From: Lentinus brumalis | Taxonomy: Eukaryota > Basidiomycota > Agaricomycetes > Polyporales > Polyporaceae | Reading direction: 5' to 3' | Length of the DNA stretch: 64,000 nt | NCBI GenBank assembly: GCA_001792895.1 | Contig: MARA01000010.1 | Location: forward strand, 682,001-746,000 | Shown here: positions 49,258 through 60,059 of the stretch, piece after piece | Numbering within the stretch: position 1 is the first letter of the stretch | Layout: each line of letters opens with the position of its first letter | Notes under the pieces: generated by a model | Told to the model about the DNA's origin: nothing | The model's database searches: none | The model's input: the letters and a program-made list of their open reading frames with translations, nothing else | Translations under genes and position numbers: made by a program

Positions 49258-49716
49258 TATCAATCATTTACGTCGCTCATGAAAGTCCCGCTCATGTGCT
49301 CACATTGACTCCCTGCTGCTAATGTGGCTCCTGCGGCTCTCTGCCATATTGTTACTCTGGACTGTAGCAGAGATCTGGCTTGTCGAGCATTCAAGCTGGT
49401 ATATAAGCAGATCCCTTCAAGTTGCCACCGGAGTCATGTAGCTGTTGTATGACGCCTCTGCAGGGTCTGAATTGGGAGCGGCATCTAGATCCTTCCCACG
49501 TCAAATTGTCCGCGCATTCTAGTACGTGCTTGTTCTGATTCTGATCGGACACTCGCAAGTCCTCAACATACTTACCCAGTGAGCCCCATACACCCTCTCA
49601 CAGCAATCCACAGTCGAGCAGTACTTCATGAACCAATGAGTAAGTATATTCGTATGGCGGTGATTACAGAGTACGGATAACAGATAGGACATCGGGAGGA
49701 TGTGTGCTAAAATATT

Positions 49717-52063
49717 ATGCGAGGCCAGGTGCAGAATGCTTCGCTCGGCGCCCCGTTCGTGGACGTGCTTCTCGAGGCACTACAGAGGATCTTTTCTGGT
49801 TTCCAAGTGGGACGGCCGGAGCCTTCCGCAGTTCGAGGTTCAGCACGCTGCGCCCAGGAGTCCTTCCTTACCTCCATTATCCCCCGCTGTACGTGACCCA
49901 TCCGACTTCGACGTGCTCTCCACTGAACAGAGCTTGCCAGTGCGCAAGCTTCTCCATCCAGCAGATCCATGCTTTGAGCTTTACGTCAGAACATGCTCCG
50001 TCTCGACTGACACGCCGGTGCGCACGGAGGAGGTAAGTACAAGGCCCGAGCCGCATGTCAAGAAGTGACTGACGGTGAGTATGCAGATAGAGCCTCCAAG
50101 CACAGTATTCAAGCAGTATACGCAAGGTCCCGGCGTGAGCACAGAGGGCTACGCGCGTGCTTGAGGTCGTCGAGGGCTGGAAGACTGCACACGCGTCACG
50201 TCCCGAGGTGTGTAACCCCAGCACCATCGACTCATGGCAGTCAGTGAAGGTACGCACCACAGTATTCACGCGACCCAGAGTGGTACTCACTCGAAATCGC
50301 AGTCTGAGTCGATACGTACTCGGTGGAGGTCCGAGGACACGGTCAGACATCATGCGCCGCGAGAAGACTCGAAGCCCGGCAGCCATGTAGTATCGTATGT
50401 ATCTCTGGTTCCTTTCTGAGCTGGCGATCCGTTGTTAACTCACCAGCAGCACGCGTCGAGAAGATGCTGCAGGCTCAGCAAGAGGTCGCGCAGGGCGAGT
50501 TCAGACGTGTGTTCGAGAGAGCGAACTGCTGAGAGCGCCGCGGCTGGAGGACGCGTCTGCAGTCGGGCGACTTGCCGTTTCGGGAGGTCATGACGTCACG
50601 CGTCGCTGTCTTCGTAGCGTGACTTACACTCAAGCCTGCTCAGCAGCGACCGCAACGCAAGCCATCGAGCAAGGACGCACGCAGAGAGGGCGATTCCAGC
50701 AAGAACAGCCCCAAGATCCACACCTTCGCGCCAGAACAGACAGCAGGTACGGGTCAGCACGCACATCCTGGCGGAACATGCCTGACTTTGGAGGCACTTT
50801 CGTAGTATCGCGTAAAGCACTCACCTTCGAAGCATTCAAGACCCCGGGAGCCGTCGCAGACTAGCAGAGAAGTCAAGGACACGCGCAGATCCGGCTTTCA
50901 GAGCGGACTCGGAAGGACCATCGAGCACTCACGCTGCAGTACGTACGTACCTTCTCCGAGACCGTGACCAGAAGAGGCGACTGACCTTTTACCACTAGAT
51001 CATCTATCGCATGTTTGACGATGCCTACGGTGAGTGCGGCAGTACGACACGATCTACTCACCTACCGCGCATATATGCGCTCGCCCTGCGCGGTGACGGC
51101 AGCGACGGCTGCATGGAGGCAACGCGCCTGCCAAGGGTCGCGACGAGTGGACACCAGGGACGGGCGACGGCGCGATGGTGTGGAAGAGGACAGAGAAGCG
51201 GCCCCGACGCGAGGCTTCGACATCTCGACCGTCCGCGGTCGGAGACGCCCGTTCCAAATACGGCCGCCAGCAACTTGCGTCTGTGCCGCAACCTGCGCAG
51301 TCTTCAGTGAGTCGTCAACGCTGTTGTTGCCTCTTGACGTTGACTCTGCATTCTAGTTGACGTAGGGCGACTGGATGGCTGAGCCTGAAGCTACCAGTGC
51401 ATGTACGGCTACCATCCATGACCGGCACATATCACTTAGGCTTGGTGAGTACTCTGATCATTGCTCCATGGCTATCGACGATACTGATTATGTTCTAATG
51501 CAAGTCTCTGTGCGCACATGCCTGGCGCAAGCTGGCCGACATGCTGGGAGGTCTCGAGCTGATGAACATGGTATGTCAGCGCACTGATACTTCGCACCTC
51601 ACGGACCTTATATCACTCACTGGCAAGCTGCTGGCATTCAGCGGCGATCGGGACGTCTCCCACGCGCTTCGACGCGATGCCGGCATGCCCGATTTCACAA
51701 TCTACGAAGGTGCGTGCTTCTCGCGCGTCTCGATTGCCTTGTGTGGCAGAGCGCGTCCGTTTCGACGGCAGCCGTGTACAGACTGGGCTTTTTGGAAGGC
51801 AGCCTGTCAGTCAAGACTCGGTCCCCGCCGCGTTCACCTTCAGTGTGCAGAGGGGAAGCAGGGCCGGACGTCGTCTACGCTGCCAGGAATGGCAGCGTGT
51901 TCGCCGCCGACCGCCGAGTGTTCAAACGTGGAAGACGACTGCAGCGGGCCGCTCTCGCTGCGCTGGCTGTGCAGAGAACCAGGTACGTGCAGGGCGGTGT
52001 GCGATTGAGCCGACGACCGCTAACTCTCCGTTTGCGCAGATGTTTGCGGCAGGACGCGTAGAC
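49717..52063 (+). CDS. candidate intron-rich gene(s) Y, unit 2
   Basis: Counterpart of 39499-41877. The first exon is 316 bases instead of 318 because of two separate one-base deficits (near 49812 and near 49898), so its frame is broken here. In contrast the LLAFSGDRDVSHALRRDAGM segment is in frame here but shifted in unit 1 by one base. This mosaic of small indels could mean two decaying copies or base-calling errors on a working gene. TATA-like sequence at 49400-49407. No domain recognised; end approximate. Confidence 0.3.
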
Positions 52064-52543
52064 GGCGCACTGGACTGCCGGCGCGTCTGGCGGCCGTACT
52101 CTCCTTGGACGGCGGACGGGGTCAGCAAGGGAGCGGCGGCGGCGAGTGGCCACAGAGCCGTCCGCAGCGCGTCCGGGGTCTGCACGATCGCGAGACGGCG
52201 TGCGGACGGCTTCCTGGACGACGGGCCGGGAGCGGCTTGTGCGCAGTTCTCGGGCGGAGGAGGACAGAGGGAGAAACGGAGTAGACAGGGCAGAGTAGTA
52301 CGATGTACAGAGCGTATGGGGCGAATATATCGTGTTCCCCCACAGACCAGAGTGCTAGCCCCATCCCGGCCTCGACATCCCCGAGCTGTGAGGGCCGGGG
52401 ACACGCTGCAGCTTCTCCCCGTACTGAAGCCCCAGCAGAGCGTCCAGAGCGAGCCCCGGGGTGCAACATACGGCGACATACGAGAGAGAAAAAACGATTT
52501 CCTGCGACGACTGGCGACGCAGCCCGCAGGAGCTCACCTTCTC

Positions 52544-52670
52544 TGGAGGTACTGCCCCTGGAGTACCTCCACCCCCTGGAGGTACTACACCCCTGGAGCT
52601 CCCCCGGAGGTACTATGGCACCCCCTGGAGGTACCTACTACCCCCCTGGAGGTACTCACTACCCCCTGGA
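52544..52670. repeat. minisatellite near end of unit 2
   Basis: Longer version of the unit 1 minisatellite: repeats of CCCCTGGAGGTACTAC with variants. The copy number differs from unit 1, showing that it is unstable. On the minus strand it encodes YLQGG-like repeats that form the tail of the truncated RhoGAP copy. Confidence 0.78.
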
Positions 52671-54218
52671 TCTGCATAACTAACCGTTTGTTTCTCTGGC
52701 AGGACACCGTCTGTTCTCTGGCAGCTCGTCGCCCGGAGTGGACTAGCCCCGCCAAACACCCGCCCACACTTCTCCGCTGCTTCTGCCGAACGAGATATAT
52801 TAGACTCCGGGCAGCGCATGCACGTACAGCGCGATCTACGCAGCATCTTCGGATCCGTGTTGATTTTGACTCTGGGTGGGGACTCCTGCAGAGGCGTTCG
52901 GGCGTGCCCGTTCTCCGAGACACTGGACTTGTCCTGAGATCCCGACGACTGTGAGTTGGACAAAGCGATCATCTCCAGCGCAGCAGTGAGGCTCTGCGGC
53001 TGCGGAGAGCGGTATTGCATGTAGGAAGAGGACTTTGAGCGGGATCTACCCGGCGTGGCATCATCAGTCTTGCTCTTCTGGTGTGGGCTGTCCTTCTTAG
53101 TGGCATCTCTCCGGCGTCCGCTAGGCGTGGCCGGTGCTGACGCTTGATCACGATCGGACGGTGCAGGAGAAGTAGCTGCATCGGCATCGGTGTTGTATGG
53201 CGAGCCAGGGATAGGCGCAAGAGGGTGACCACGCTCGTACGCCAGCGGCGAGCCCTGAGGCCCGGAAGCGTGGTGCAAGTGTTCGGTGCTAGATTTTCGC
53301 CCAGAGTTGCCGCGAGAACTCGTGCGGGGAGAGGCCGAAGTCGGACTAGGAGGCGTGTGTGGTGTACGTCCCGGAGAACTTCGAGTAGACGACTGAGATC
53401 GACGGGGCTGCAACGGGCCGCTGCCATTCTTGTGGTTCTGTCCCGCCGCCTCTCGTTCATTCAGGTACGAACGCGAGCGGCGGTAAGGCGCGCGTTCTGG
53501 CTCATCGCTGGTATGTTTGTGACCATTCTTAGAAGCAATTTGGGGCGCGCGATGCGTGAGGGATAGTCGCCTCGTAAGAGCGGTATTCTGCAGGACGCCG
53601 AGCGGGATGACAAAAGTGTTCGGACGCTCCCAGACTGTTTCGCCAGTCTTAGTCTGGTAGTAGTAGGGGAGGCCGCTGGCCTCATCGAACATCTCCCACC
53701 ATTCGCCATCGGGGCTCGGTGGTAGCCTGCGCGCAAGGTGAGCAACATGTATAGCGTCGCCGCAAGCTGAAGCGTGACGTTGCTCACAAGAAATTTCCGG
53801 CCGGTGGATCCCAGCTAACCTCCCCCGTCGCGGGACATGCATAGAAGGACACCTGAGTCTATATGGGTGTTTGCGAGCGCATACATGCACCGCAGGTGGC
53901 AATAGACACCGAGAGCAGACGAAACGGATCAGCGATGGTCAAAATCACGACGCCGTCGAGTCAGCGTCAGGACATAGAACGCACCTGCGGGTCCACCAGT
54001 GTCACCCAAAAGTTCGACCCCCAGCCATCGCCTCCTGGAGCCCCCTTCGAGGGCGTACCGCGCAAGCTGGCGGTGGACGCACGTCTGCCATTCAGACGGA
54101 CCTCCGGCGTTGGCGGCATGTCGCCGTTTTCCCCTCCAGTCGTTCCGGGTATCGAGGCATCCTCCTTGTTGCTCGCGCCTGCTGTAGACTGAGTGTTCAC
54201 GGGTGCAGAGGCCGACAT
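52613..54218 (-). pseudogene. truncated, chimeric 5' copy of the RhoGAP gene (unit 3)
   Basis: ATG at 54218 opens the same MSASAPVNTQ N-terminus; WW1 and WW2 segments and the linker are present. Unlike unit 2, the main frame is open: a three-base deletion in the linker (HGARTP to HARTP) keeps frame, and translation would cross the breakpoint at 52841 (after DPKM) into unit-end sequence, adding about 70 foreign residues that finish in minisatellite-encoded YLQGG repeats before a stop at 52613. Intron 1 is altered relative to the full gene but its borders look intact. It could yield a WW-only protein; I list it as a pseudogene because MyTH4 and RhoGAP are missing. Confidence 0.75.
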
Positions 54219-54465
54219 CGTCCGGGTGATTGTATGCGAGGGTATGTGGGTATCCGGACGCGTGCGATCCTCCTTCCCGCACAGCACAATGAGCGAGGCT
54301 TCCGGGTCCTAAAGAGACGGAGATGAAGCAGGCTGAGTTCAGAGAGGTATCTGGGGTATATAACAGGATTATAGGTGCTGGTGGATGCTGGATGTTGGAC
54401 GGGAGGGGGTCACGGTGAGGGGCAGAGCGCCCTTACCGCTCATTTGGCGGCGAGCGGCCGCTTAG
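52841..54465 (+). repeat. partial third repeat unit
   Basis: Starts at the same boundary as units 1 and 2. Homology fades just after GCGGCCGCTTAG near 54460, about 1.6 kb into the unit. Beyond that the sequence is unique in this window. Units 2 and 3 share CTCATTTGGCGG near the end of this segment, which unit 1 lacks. Confidence 0.9.
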
Positions 54466-55219
54466 CTTTGGTCGACGACGTCGACGACGTCCATGAACCC
54501 CTGGTGCTCAACGTGCTCCTCGAGCCCCTTGCTGCTTGTGCCCGGCTCTGCCTTCAGCCATTAGACACCGCGAAATCTTTCACTCGTCCGTCTCCTTGCC
54601 TACCGAGGCAAGCATCTGTCTTCTCCGACCTCGACATCACGGACTCGGAGCAGTCGGCGTCCGAGGTGACCAGAATGTCCACCTGCGATGACAAGCCCGA
54701 GGATCCTCATAAACACGCAGGCTGTATCTCCTCGGCTATGCCGGACATGAGACGGCCATATGTGCAGCGACTCATCATCCTGTCATGGTAAGTATCCGAC
54801 ACATATGCATCTTCAAGTCCTATGCGTCGGTAAGCTGCTCACTTCGTTGCAATCTGTACTTTGTCTTGACACGATCTGCCAACTACAGTAACGATCTGCG
54901 TCCGCGAAGTGGCGTGGGTGGCCACCCTCTGAAGGCGATCCAGCAGCTCTTCCAGTTGTCTAAGCGAACTCCTTGCATTGCCAAGCACGCATCGCTATCG
55001 GCTGCCTCACTGAAGTGCCAGGGCGGAACGGGTATCCCACTCGATGCCACGCCTTCGGGAGCTCGTCGGTGCCAACAACCGCCGTCCAGCATGCTAGCTG
55101 GAGGCTGTCCAGGTTCAGCGCAACCCGCCCGTATGGACTTCTGGAATATACAGGTCTTGACTCCTACACTGGCCGACCGAGATCGTTTGCGTGCTCTGGG
55201 GCATCGCTCTCCTTATTGA
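54466..55219 (+). CDS. unidentified protein abutting the array edge
   Basis: Two open segments joined by a GTAAGT...ACTACAG intron (about 54789-54888): the first contains VDDVHEPLVLNVLLEPL, then SVFSDLDITDSEQSASEV and RPYVQRLIILS; the second NDLRPRSGVGGHPLKAIQQL and ends at a TGA at 55217. The frame continues leftwards into repeat sequence without an ATG, so the 5' end may have been replaced by the array or lie in an unseen exon. No family recognised. Confidence 0.35.
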
Positions 55220-55327
55220 CGAGCCGACCATAGCTGCGGTCAACGCAGACTCATAAAAGGAGCGACCTCCAGGCGGAGGACGCGACCATCAATCATCTCC
55301 AATCCCCCGGAATCCATCATCAGGTAC

Positions 55328-56407
55328 ATGGCGCGTCTCCAGAATCTCCTTCATATGCTCACCAGTGTCTTCGACAAGCAGCGCGCCATGGACTCCCTAT
55401 CCACAGACGTCTGGCAGTACATCTTTGAGTTGGCCTGTTCCGAGAGCGGGGGGCGCACAGGGTCCGCGCTCTCGCGTACGTCCAAGGCGTTCCGACTAGT
55501 CTTCGCCCCCGTCCGCTTCCGCAGCGTCCGGCTCAACAGCCTGAAGCAGGTGGAGAAGTTCCTCGTGGCGTACGAGGCAGCCGTCGCCGAGGCCACCGCA
55601 TCTGTGAACGACCCGCCACACGTCCGCCACCTGCTCCTCGCGTTCCTCCCTGGAAAGACAGACATGTTCGTCCTCGGGCCGTCCTTCCACTTCCGCGACT
55701 ACCACTCCTGGCAGGAGCAGAAGGAGCAGTGGAACGCTCGCTTTGTGACCCTCATGACACGGCTCTTCGACCTCGTCTCCCTCCGGCTCCTCACGATGAC
55801 CATCCTTCAGAACTTCGAGATCCTCCTGCCATACGTACGGTGCTCCTTCCCAGCTCTGCGTGAGCTCACACTCCTCGACGAAGACCGGACGTTCTTCCGC
55901 GTTCAACCGATTTCCGACTACGGCTTAGAGCCCTCCAACAAGGAGTTCTACGGAGCCGGGACACCTCCCGATAAGGACGCACTTGCTGCCAACCCCATCT
56001 TCCCCGCTCTAGAGAGGCTGCACCTCGTCGACGGCGATTGGGAGACTCAGCTCCCTACTTGGACCGTCGTGGCGCCGCGGCTCACGCACTTGCGCATTTC
56101 GAGCGCAAGCGAGGAATGCTGTGGCGCGCTATGCAGTGCCCTTCTCGCGGCACCGCCCAAGTTCCCCTCACTCTCCACCCTCATCGTGTGGCCGTACTTC
56201 ACCAAGGACGCGCTCGCTCGCGAGACACACCTGCAAAGCTTGCATGGCATCTCCGATACCCGTCCTGAGGTCAATATCGTCGTCTTTACGGTGCATGAAC
56301 GAGGCTTCAATGAGGAATACTGGCACGAGAGGCTGCAGCGGGAGTGGTGCTCAAGGCAGACCTGGGGGAAGGGGCCGTGGGTAGCGGCTGAGGCTGACAA
56401 TGCCTGA
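55328..56407 (+). CDS. F-box-like protein (single exon, 359 residues)
   Basis: Predicted SCF ubiquitin-ligase adaptor. ATG at 55328; a second ATG 20 codons later directly precedes the F-box (MDSLSTDVWQYIFELACSES). After the F-box come SALSRTSKAFRLVFAPVRF and SVRLNSLKQVEKFL. The family core follows: VRHLLLAFLPG, a helical stretch, LTMTILQNFEILLPY, then ALRELTLLDEDRTFFRV, ALERLHLVDGDW and LTHLRISSAS, a leucine-rich-like ladder. EYWHERLQREW closes the protein, matching YWESRLRWEW in the 19.7-kb paralogue. No introns. Family membership is clear from comparison within this window; target unknown. Confidence 0.8.
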   Translation: MARLQNLLHMLTSVFDKQRAMDSLSTDVWQYIFELACSESGGRTGSALSRTSKAFRLVFAPVRFRSVRLNSLKQVEKFLVAYEAAVAEATASVNDPPHVRHLLLAFLPGKTDMFVLGPSFHFRDYHSWQEQKEQWNARFVTLMTRLFDLVSLRLLTMTILQNFEILLPYVRCSFPALRELTLLDEDRTFFRVQPISDYGLEPSNKEFYGAGTPPDKDALAANPIFPALERLHLVDGDWETQLPTWTVVAPRLTHLRISSASEECCGALCSALLAAPPKFPSLSTLIVWPYFTKDALARETHLQSLHGISDTRPEVNIVVFTVHERGFNEEYWHERLQREWCSRQTWGKGPWVAAEADNA

Positions 56408-56894
56408 AGCGGCTGTCGTCAGTCACGACTGTGGACACCCTGGTACCCTGTGCATACCCTCGTATTCTTATGTGGTCTCCTTGCGACGCGCTCCGGCTGG
56501 TTTCCGGTAACGTACGACTTGGGCAGCTGTGATGGGATGCTTATATCTTGCAGCCTCCTCCATTCTGGAAGGATAATAGACGTTGTTATGAGCACGCGTC
56601 CGCATTTTGAACGACCGGTCCTTGCTGCAAGATGAAAGCTCCTATTGTGACGGTTGTATATCTCTCCCCTCCGTTGTTGATCTCCTCGTTTTCCGAGACA
56701 ATTACCTTCGCTAAACATTCTAGGTCAACACGACACGTATCCGCCTTGTCCGATCCAGCTCGTTGCATAAAGGCGTGCGGTAGCACCCTACAATCGCCGA
56801 CACCTCGAGCCATAGAACCTCCCGACGTGAGTACCCTGTGCAGGATGCCGAAGGGACTGTGGCGCTGACACACATCATCCAGAATACTTCTGAT

Positions 56895-57653
56895 ATGTAC
56901 GCCATGACATCTCTCCCCACCGAGCTGTGGCACCACATCTTCTCCTTCTCCTGCACGGATGGAGGATATACCGGCGCGTCCCTCTCCATGGCATCTCGCG
57001 CTCTGCGCGCGTACTCTACCGCGTATCGCTTCCACAGCGTCCGACTATCGTCGCTCAACAGCATAGAGAAGTTTCTCTCTTGCAAGGCCTTCGCCTCTTC
57101 CGCGTCCGCCGGTTACCCCGTCCGACATCTGGTCCTGTCTCTCGGCCGCGACTGCAGCCTTACCTGGAAATACGATCCCTTCGGGGTGCACACATACTCC
57201 ATGGCTTACGATTCATGGGCAACACGCTTCTCCGCCCTCATGTGTCGCCTCTTCGACCTCGTTCACGACGAACTCGAGACAATGGTCGTCCTGCAGCAGA
57301 CGGACACTCCGCTCCCCCACCTAGAGTACCCCTTCATATTCTCCAGGTTGCGGTCCCTCACGCTCGTGCACAACGGGAGCATGTTCGTACGGGCGGACGT
57401 ACCGAGCTACCTGCGTTCGTGCATCAGCTACGACAAAGGCTACGGGGATGTCTGGCTCCTCGAGAATGGCCCATTGCACGACTACGACTCGACGTTTCCC
57501 GTCCTGGAGAGCTTGCATGTCATAGACTGCACCTGGGACGAGGTTTCGGTCAGTGCATGGGCTGCGTTGGCCCCGTCTTTGACGGAGCTATATCTTCCTG
57601 GCGCGTCGGAGGATGCCATCTGGGCCGCTCAAGATGCCTGGAGTGGTCCATGA
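56895..57653 (+). CDS. F-box-like protein, shorter paralogue (252 residues)
   Basis: ATG at 56895 (MYAMTSLPTELWHHIF) starts directly with the F-box; the longer frame from 56838 would need a GTG start. It follows its neighbour at 55328 domain by domain: ASLSMASRALRAYSTAYRFH, SVRLSSLNSIEKFL, VRHLVLSLG, LETMVVLQQTDTPLPHLEY, LRSLTLVHNGSMFVR, and LESLHVIDCTW. It stops after LTELYLPGASEDAIW, about 90 residues short of the paralogue's C-terminus, and there is no YW-ERL-like ending. It may be truncated or spliced to a downstream exon that I cannot see. Tandem duplication followed by divergence is likely. Confidence 0.72.
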   Translation: MYAMTSLPTELWHHIFSFSCTDGGYTGASLSMASRALRAYSTAYRFHSVRLSSLNSIEKFLSCKAFASSASAGYPVRHLVLSLGRDCSLTWKYDPFGVHTYSMAYDSWATRFSALMCRLFDLVHDELETMVVLQQTDTPLPHLEYPFIFSRLRSLTLVHNGSMFVRADVPSYLRSCISYDKGYGDVWLLENGPLHDYDSTFPVLESLHVIDCTWDEVSVSAWAALAPSLTELYLPGASEDAIWAAQDAWSGP

Positions 57654-58428
57654 CCGACCCATAAGGGACACGTACCTCTGTGCATCCTGCACTGGGCACG
57701 CCAGTATCCCACGAAAGGTGGTCAGGGCGCCCGTTGTGGCGTTTCGCTGCGGCCGTCATTCACACTGGGCCCTCGGCTGCCCTTGCACACACACCGGTGT
57801 CTACCACTATCGCACCCGCGCTGTTCGCTGCTGTTCGCCAGCGTTGAGACAAGACGCTGCGAGAAGATGATCTGGATGATTGGCATATTCACTGTTACAG
57901 TTCACAAGACACTGCATGGTCGGCTAACAATATAGCACCCCGCACTCAGCTTCCCCACCGGCTACGGCTAACCACTCGTTTGTATATGACGCAAGTCCCT
58001 ACCAGTCCACATACCTGCGGACTTGTTCATGCCTTTTTGTAACGGCCGTGTCGAAGGGTTGGTGCACCTTCCGCTAGCCGTCGGATACCCATTTGGGCGC
58101 GCGCGAATCATCATGATCAAGCTTCCTGAAGAACGCCGGACTACTGTCGTCACTACACGCACGCCAGCGCACGCCCTGTTTCGGCAAAGTATGCGCGGCC
58201 GTGTCCTCTTCGTCTCATCTTCGGGTCTTCTGATTCGTCCGCATGCAGCTATGCTCTAATTTTGTCTGAGGTTTGCCTGTGGGACGGCACGGTGCATCCC
58301 ACAGACGCCTGGGGCCATCGTATATATCCCAACATCAGCGCACATTCCCACCTCCCTGCGCAGGCTTCCCCCCGCTCTCCGTGCCTCGTAGTCCCGCCGT
58401 ATCGCCGCCTCCAGGTCCTCCGAGCAAC
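57654..58428. other. intergenic, FNT promoter side
   Basis: No gene recognised. A TATATATCC sequence at about 58320 lies roughly 110 bases before the FNT start region and may be its TATA box. Confidence 0.4.
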
Positions 58429-60059
58429 GATGGCAAGCCTCGACCCCCAAGCACGCTCAAGCCTACCCAGGTCGCGGTGGCGATGATCGAGAGTGGTGTG
58501 GCGAAACACCGGACACGAGCAGATCTAGTTTTCTTCAAGGCGGTGAGTCCCGATCCGCGAGCGCAATTCTGCCAGCCGAGATGTTGACCAGGAGGTGGCC
58601 CGCAGGTCGCAGCGGGCGTGATGCTCTCCTTTGGAGGTCTCCTCTCAGAGATCGTGTCTGGAGGCTCGGCTGGGATCAACGCGTCGAACCCGGGTCTCGT
58701 CAAGTTTCTCGGTGGAGCCGTGTTTCCCGTGGGCCTTATAATGTACGTCAACACCCTTTCGCCTCCGCCGTGCACCGTGCATCAACTTTAGCATGTGGTA
58801 TCTGGCGGCGCATCTTGCTGACCTGGCCGACACCAGGATCGTTCTGCAGGGTCAAGAACTGCTTACGAGTAACATGATGGTGAGCGACCACGGCCTGAGG
58901 CATTTGTTGAAGAGGCGCTGACTTCATTACTGGGTGACAGATCTATCCCATGGCGTGCATCAAGGGCGCCGTCCCATGGTGGGGACTGCCTTACAACTGG
59001 CTGATCGGTGCGCCATCACTCGGCTCCTCTCTTCGATGGGACTGAACGTCTTCCCGGGTAGTAACGTTCGGCAACCTGGTTGGGAGCCTATTCTTTGCTT
59101 CCGTTCTCGTGAAATGTAAGCTTTACATCTGCCGCAGTGGTGTGTTCGCAGCAGAGCTGACGTCGTGCAGACACGGGTATCATATCGACGGCGCCATACA
59201 ACGCGTACGCCGTGACCTTTGCGATGTGAGCGTCATCGCAGCCGCTTGCCCCGAGAAGCCCTCTGAGCCATATTCCAGGCACAAGGCGGCCGACCCCGAA
59301 TGGCACCAGATATTTTTGCGTGGTATCGCTTGCAATTGGCTAGTCTGCGTCGCCGTCTGGGTATGCAAACCTTCGATGGTTCTCGGGCTGATTCGCTCAT
59401 GCCGATGTTTCTTCCGTAGCAAGCGGCCGGAGCCCGGGAGACCATCTCAAAGGTTAGCGTTTGATCCACTTCGCTCGGAGTTTCACCGCGGCGTGACGCT
59501 GACTGCGCCTCAGATCGTAGCCATCTGGATACCCATTATGGTACGCTTCCGTTGTCTACGGTGTCTCGAGAAGCATTGACGACGGCGTGCGTTGCTGCGT
59601 GAAGATATTCGTGGCTTGCGGTTACGACCACGGTAGGTCGTCTGACTGTGTGCTCCTTCGAACGACGCCTGACACAAGATGTCAGTTGTCGCAAACATGT
59701 TCTCAGTCCCGCTGGGCATCCTCTTCGGCGCGGAGGTGCGTTCCGATGTCCTTGCAACCTCCGAGCCTGTATCTGACCCAGGCCACAGTTGACCGTCGCA
59801 GAATACATTCGCAAGTACGTCCAGCCTAGCCCTCTGCAACGATGCTATTTCTTACAGCTCTGATCCTCCATAGGTCCCTCATCGCAGCATACCTCGGCAA
59901 CATCGTCGGCGCGCTGCTCGTCGGCTCCCCGCACTCTACTTTTACGCTCCCGACTGGAAGGCGGGCGGCCTGCGCGACGCGGAGGCGGGCGAGGTCATCA
60001 ACGAGAGCGAGGGAGGGACGAGCAGCAACGTCTACGAGGTCGACAAGCGGTCGCAGTGA
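58429..60059 (+). CDS. formate/nitrite transporter (FNT family)
   Basis: Pentameric channel-like transporter for formate, nitrite or related small anions, plasma membrane. Thirteen exons by my reading. Visible family blocks: RADLVFFKA-VAAGVMLSFGG, SNPGLVKFLGGAVFPVGL, MIVLQGQELLTSNMM, IYPMACIKGAVPWW, VTFGNLVGSLFFASVLVK, YTGIISTAPYNAYAV, WHQIFLRGIACNWLVCVAVW, IVAIWIPIM, MFSVPLGILFGAELTVAEY and SLIAAYLGNIVGALLVG, consistent with six membrane segments. The tail LPALYFYAPDWK ends at a TGA at 60057. Two frame breaks: the C5 run at 58444-58448 separates the ATG (MASLDP) from PSTLKPTQVAVAMIES, and near 59921-59930 GALLVG and LPALYFY are one base out of register. Each is resolved by one extra base. 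An upstream first exon is an alternative explanation for the first. Confidence 0.86.

Larger units (their letters stand above)
42659..52840 (+). repeat. 10.18-kb tandem repeat, unit 2
   Basis: Second direct copy, starting at the same CAGCATCTTCGG boundary and ending where it recurs at 52841. It carries a truncated 5' part of the RhoGAP gene, the GC-rich region, candidate genes X and Y, and the terminal minisatellite. Compared with unit 1 it has many small indels, some of which break frames that are open in unit 1, and the reverse also occurs. Confidence 0.93.

Noticed and set aside
32381..54465. Ribosomal DNA array, because the unit is about 10 kb and tandem
   Set aside because: No 18S, 5.8S, 28S or 5S sequence is visible, and the unit contains part of a protein-coding gene.
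32381..54465. LTR retrotransposon or DNA transposon copies
   Set aside because: No terminal repeats, target-site duplications, reverse transcriptase, integrase or transposase motifs found; unit borders are direct head-to-tail joins.
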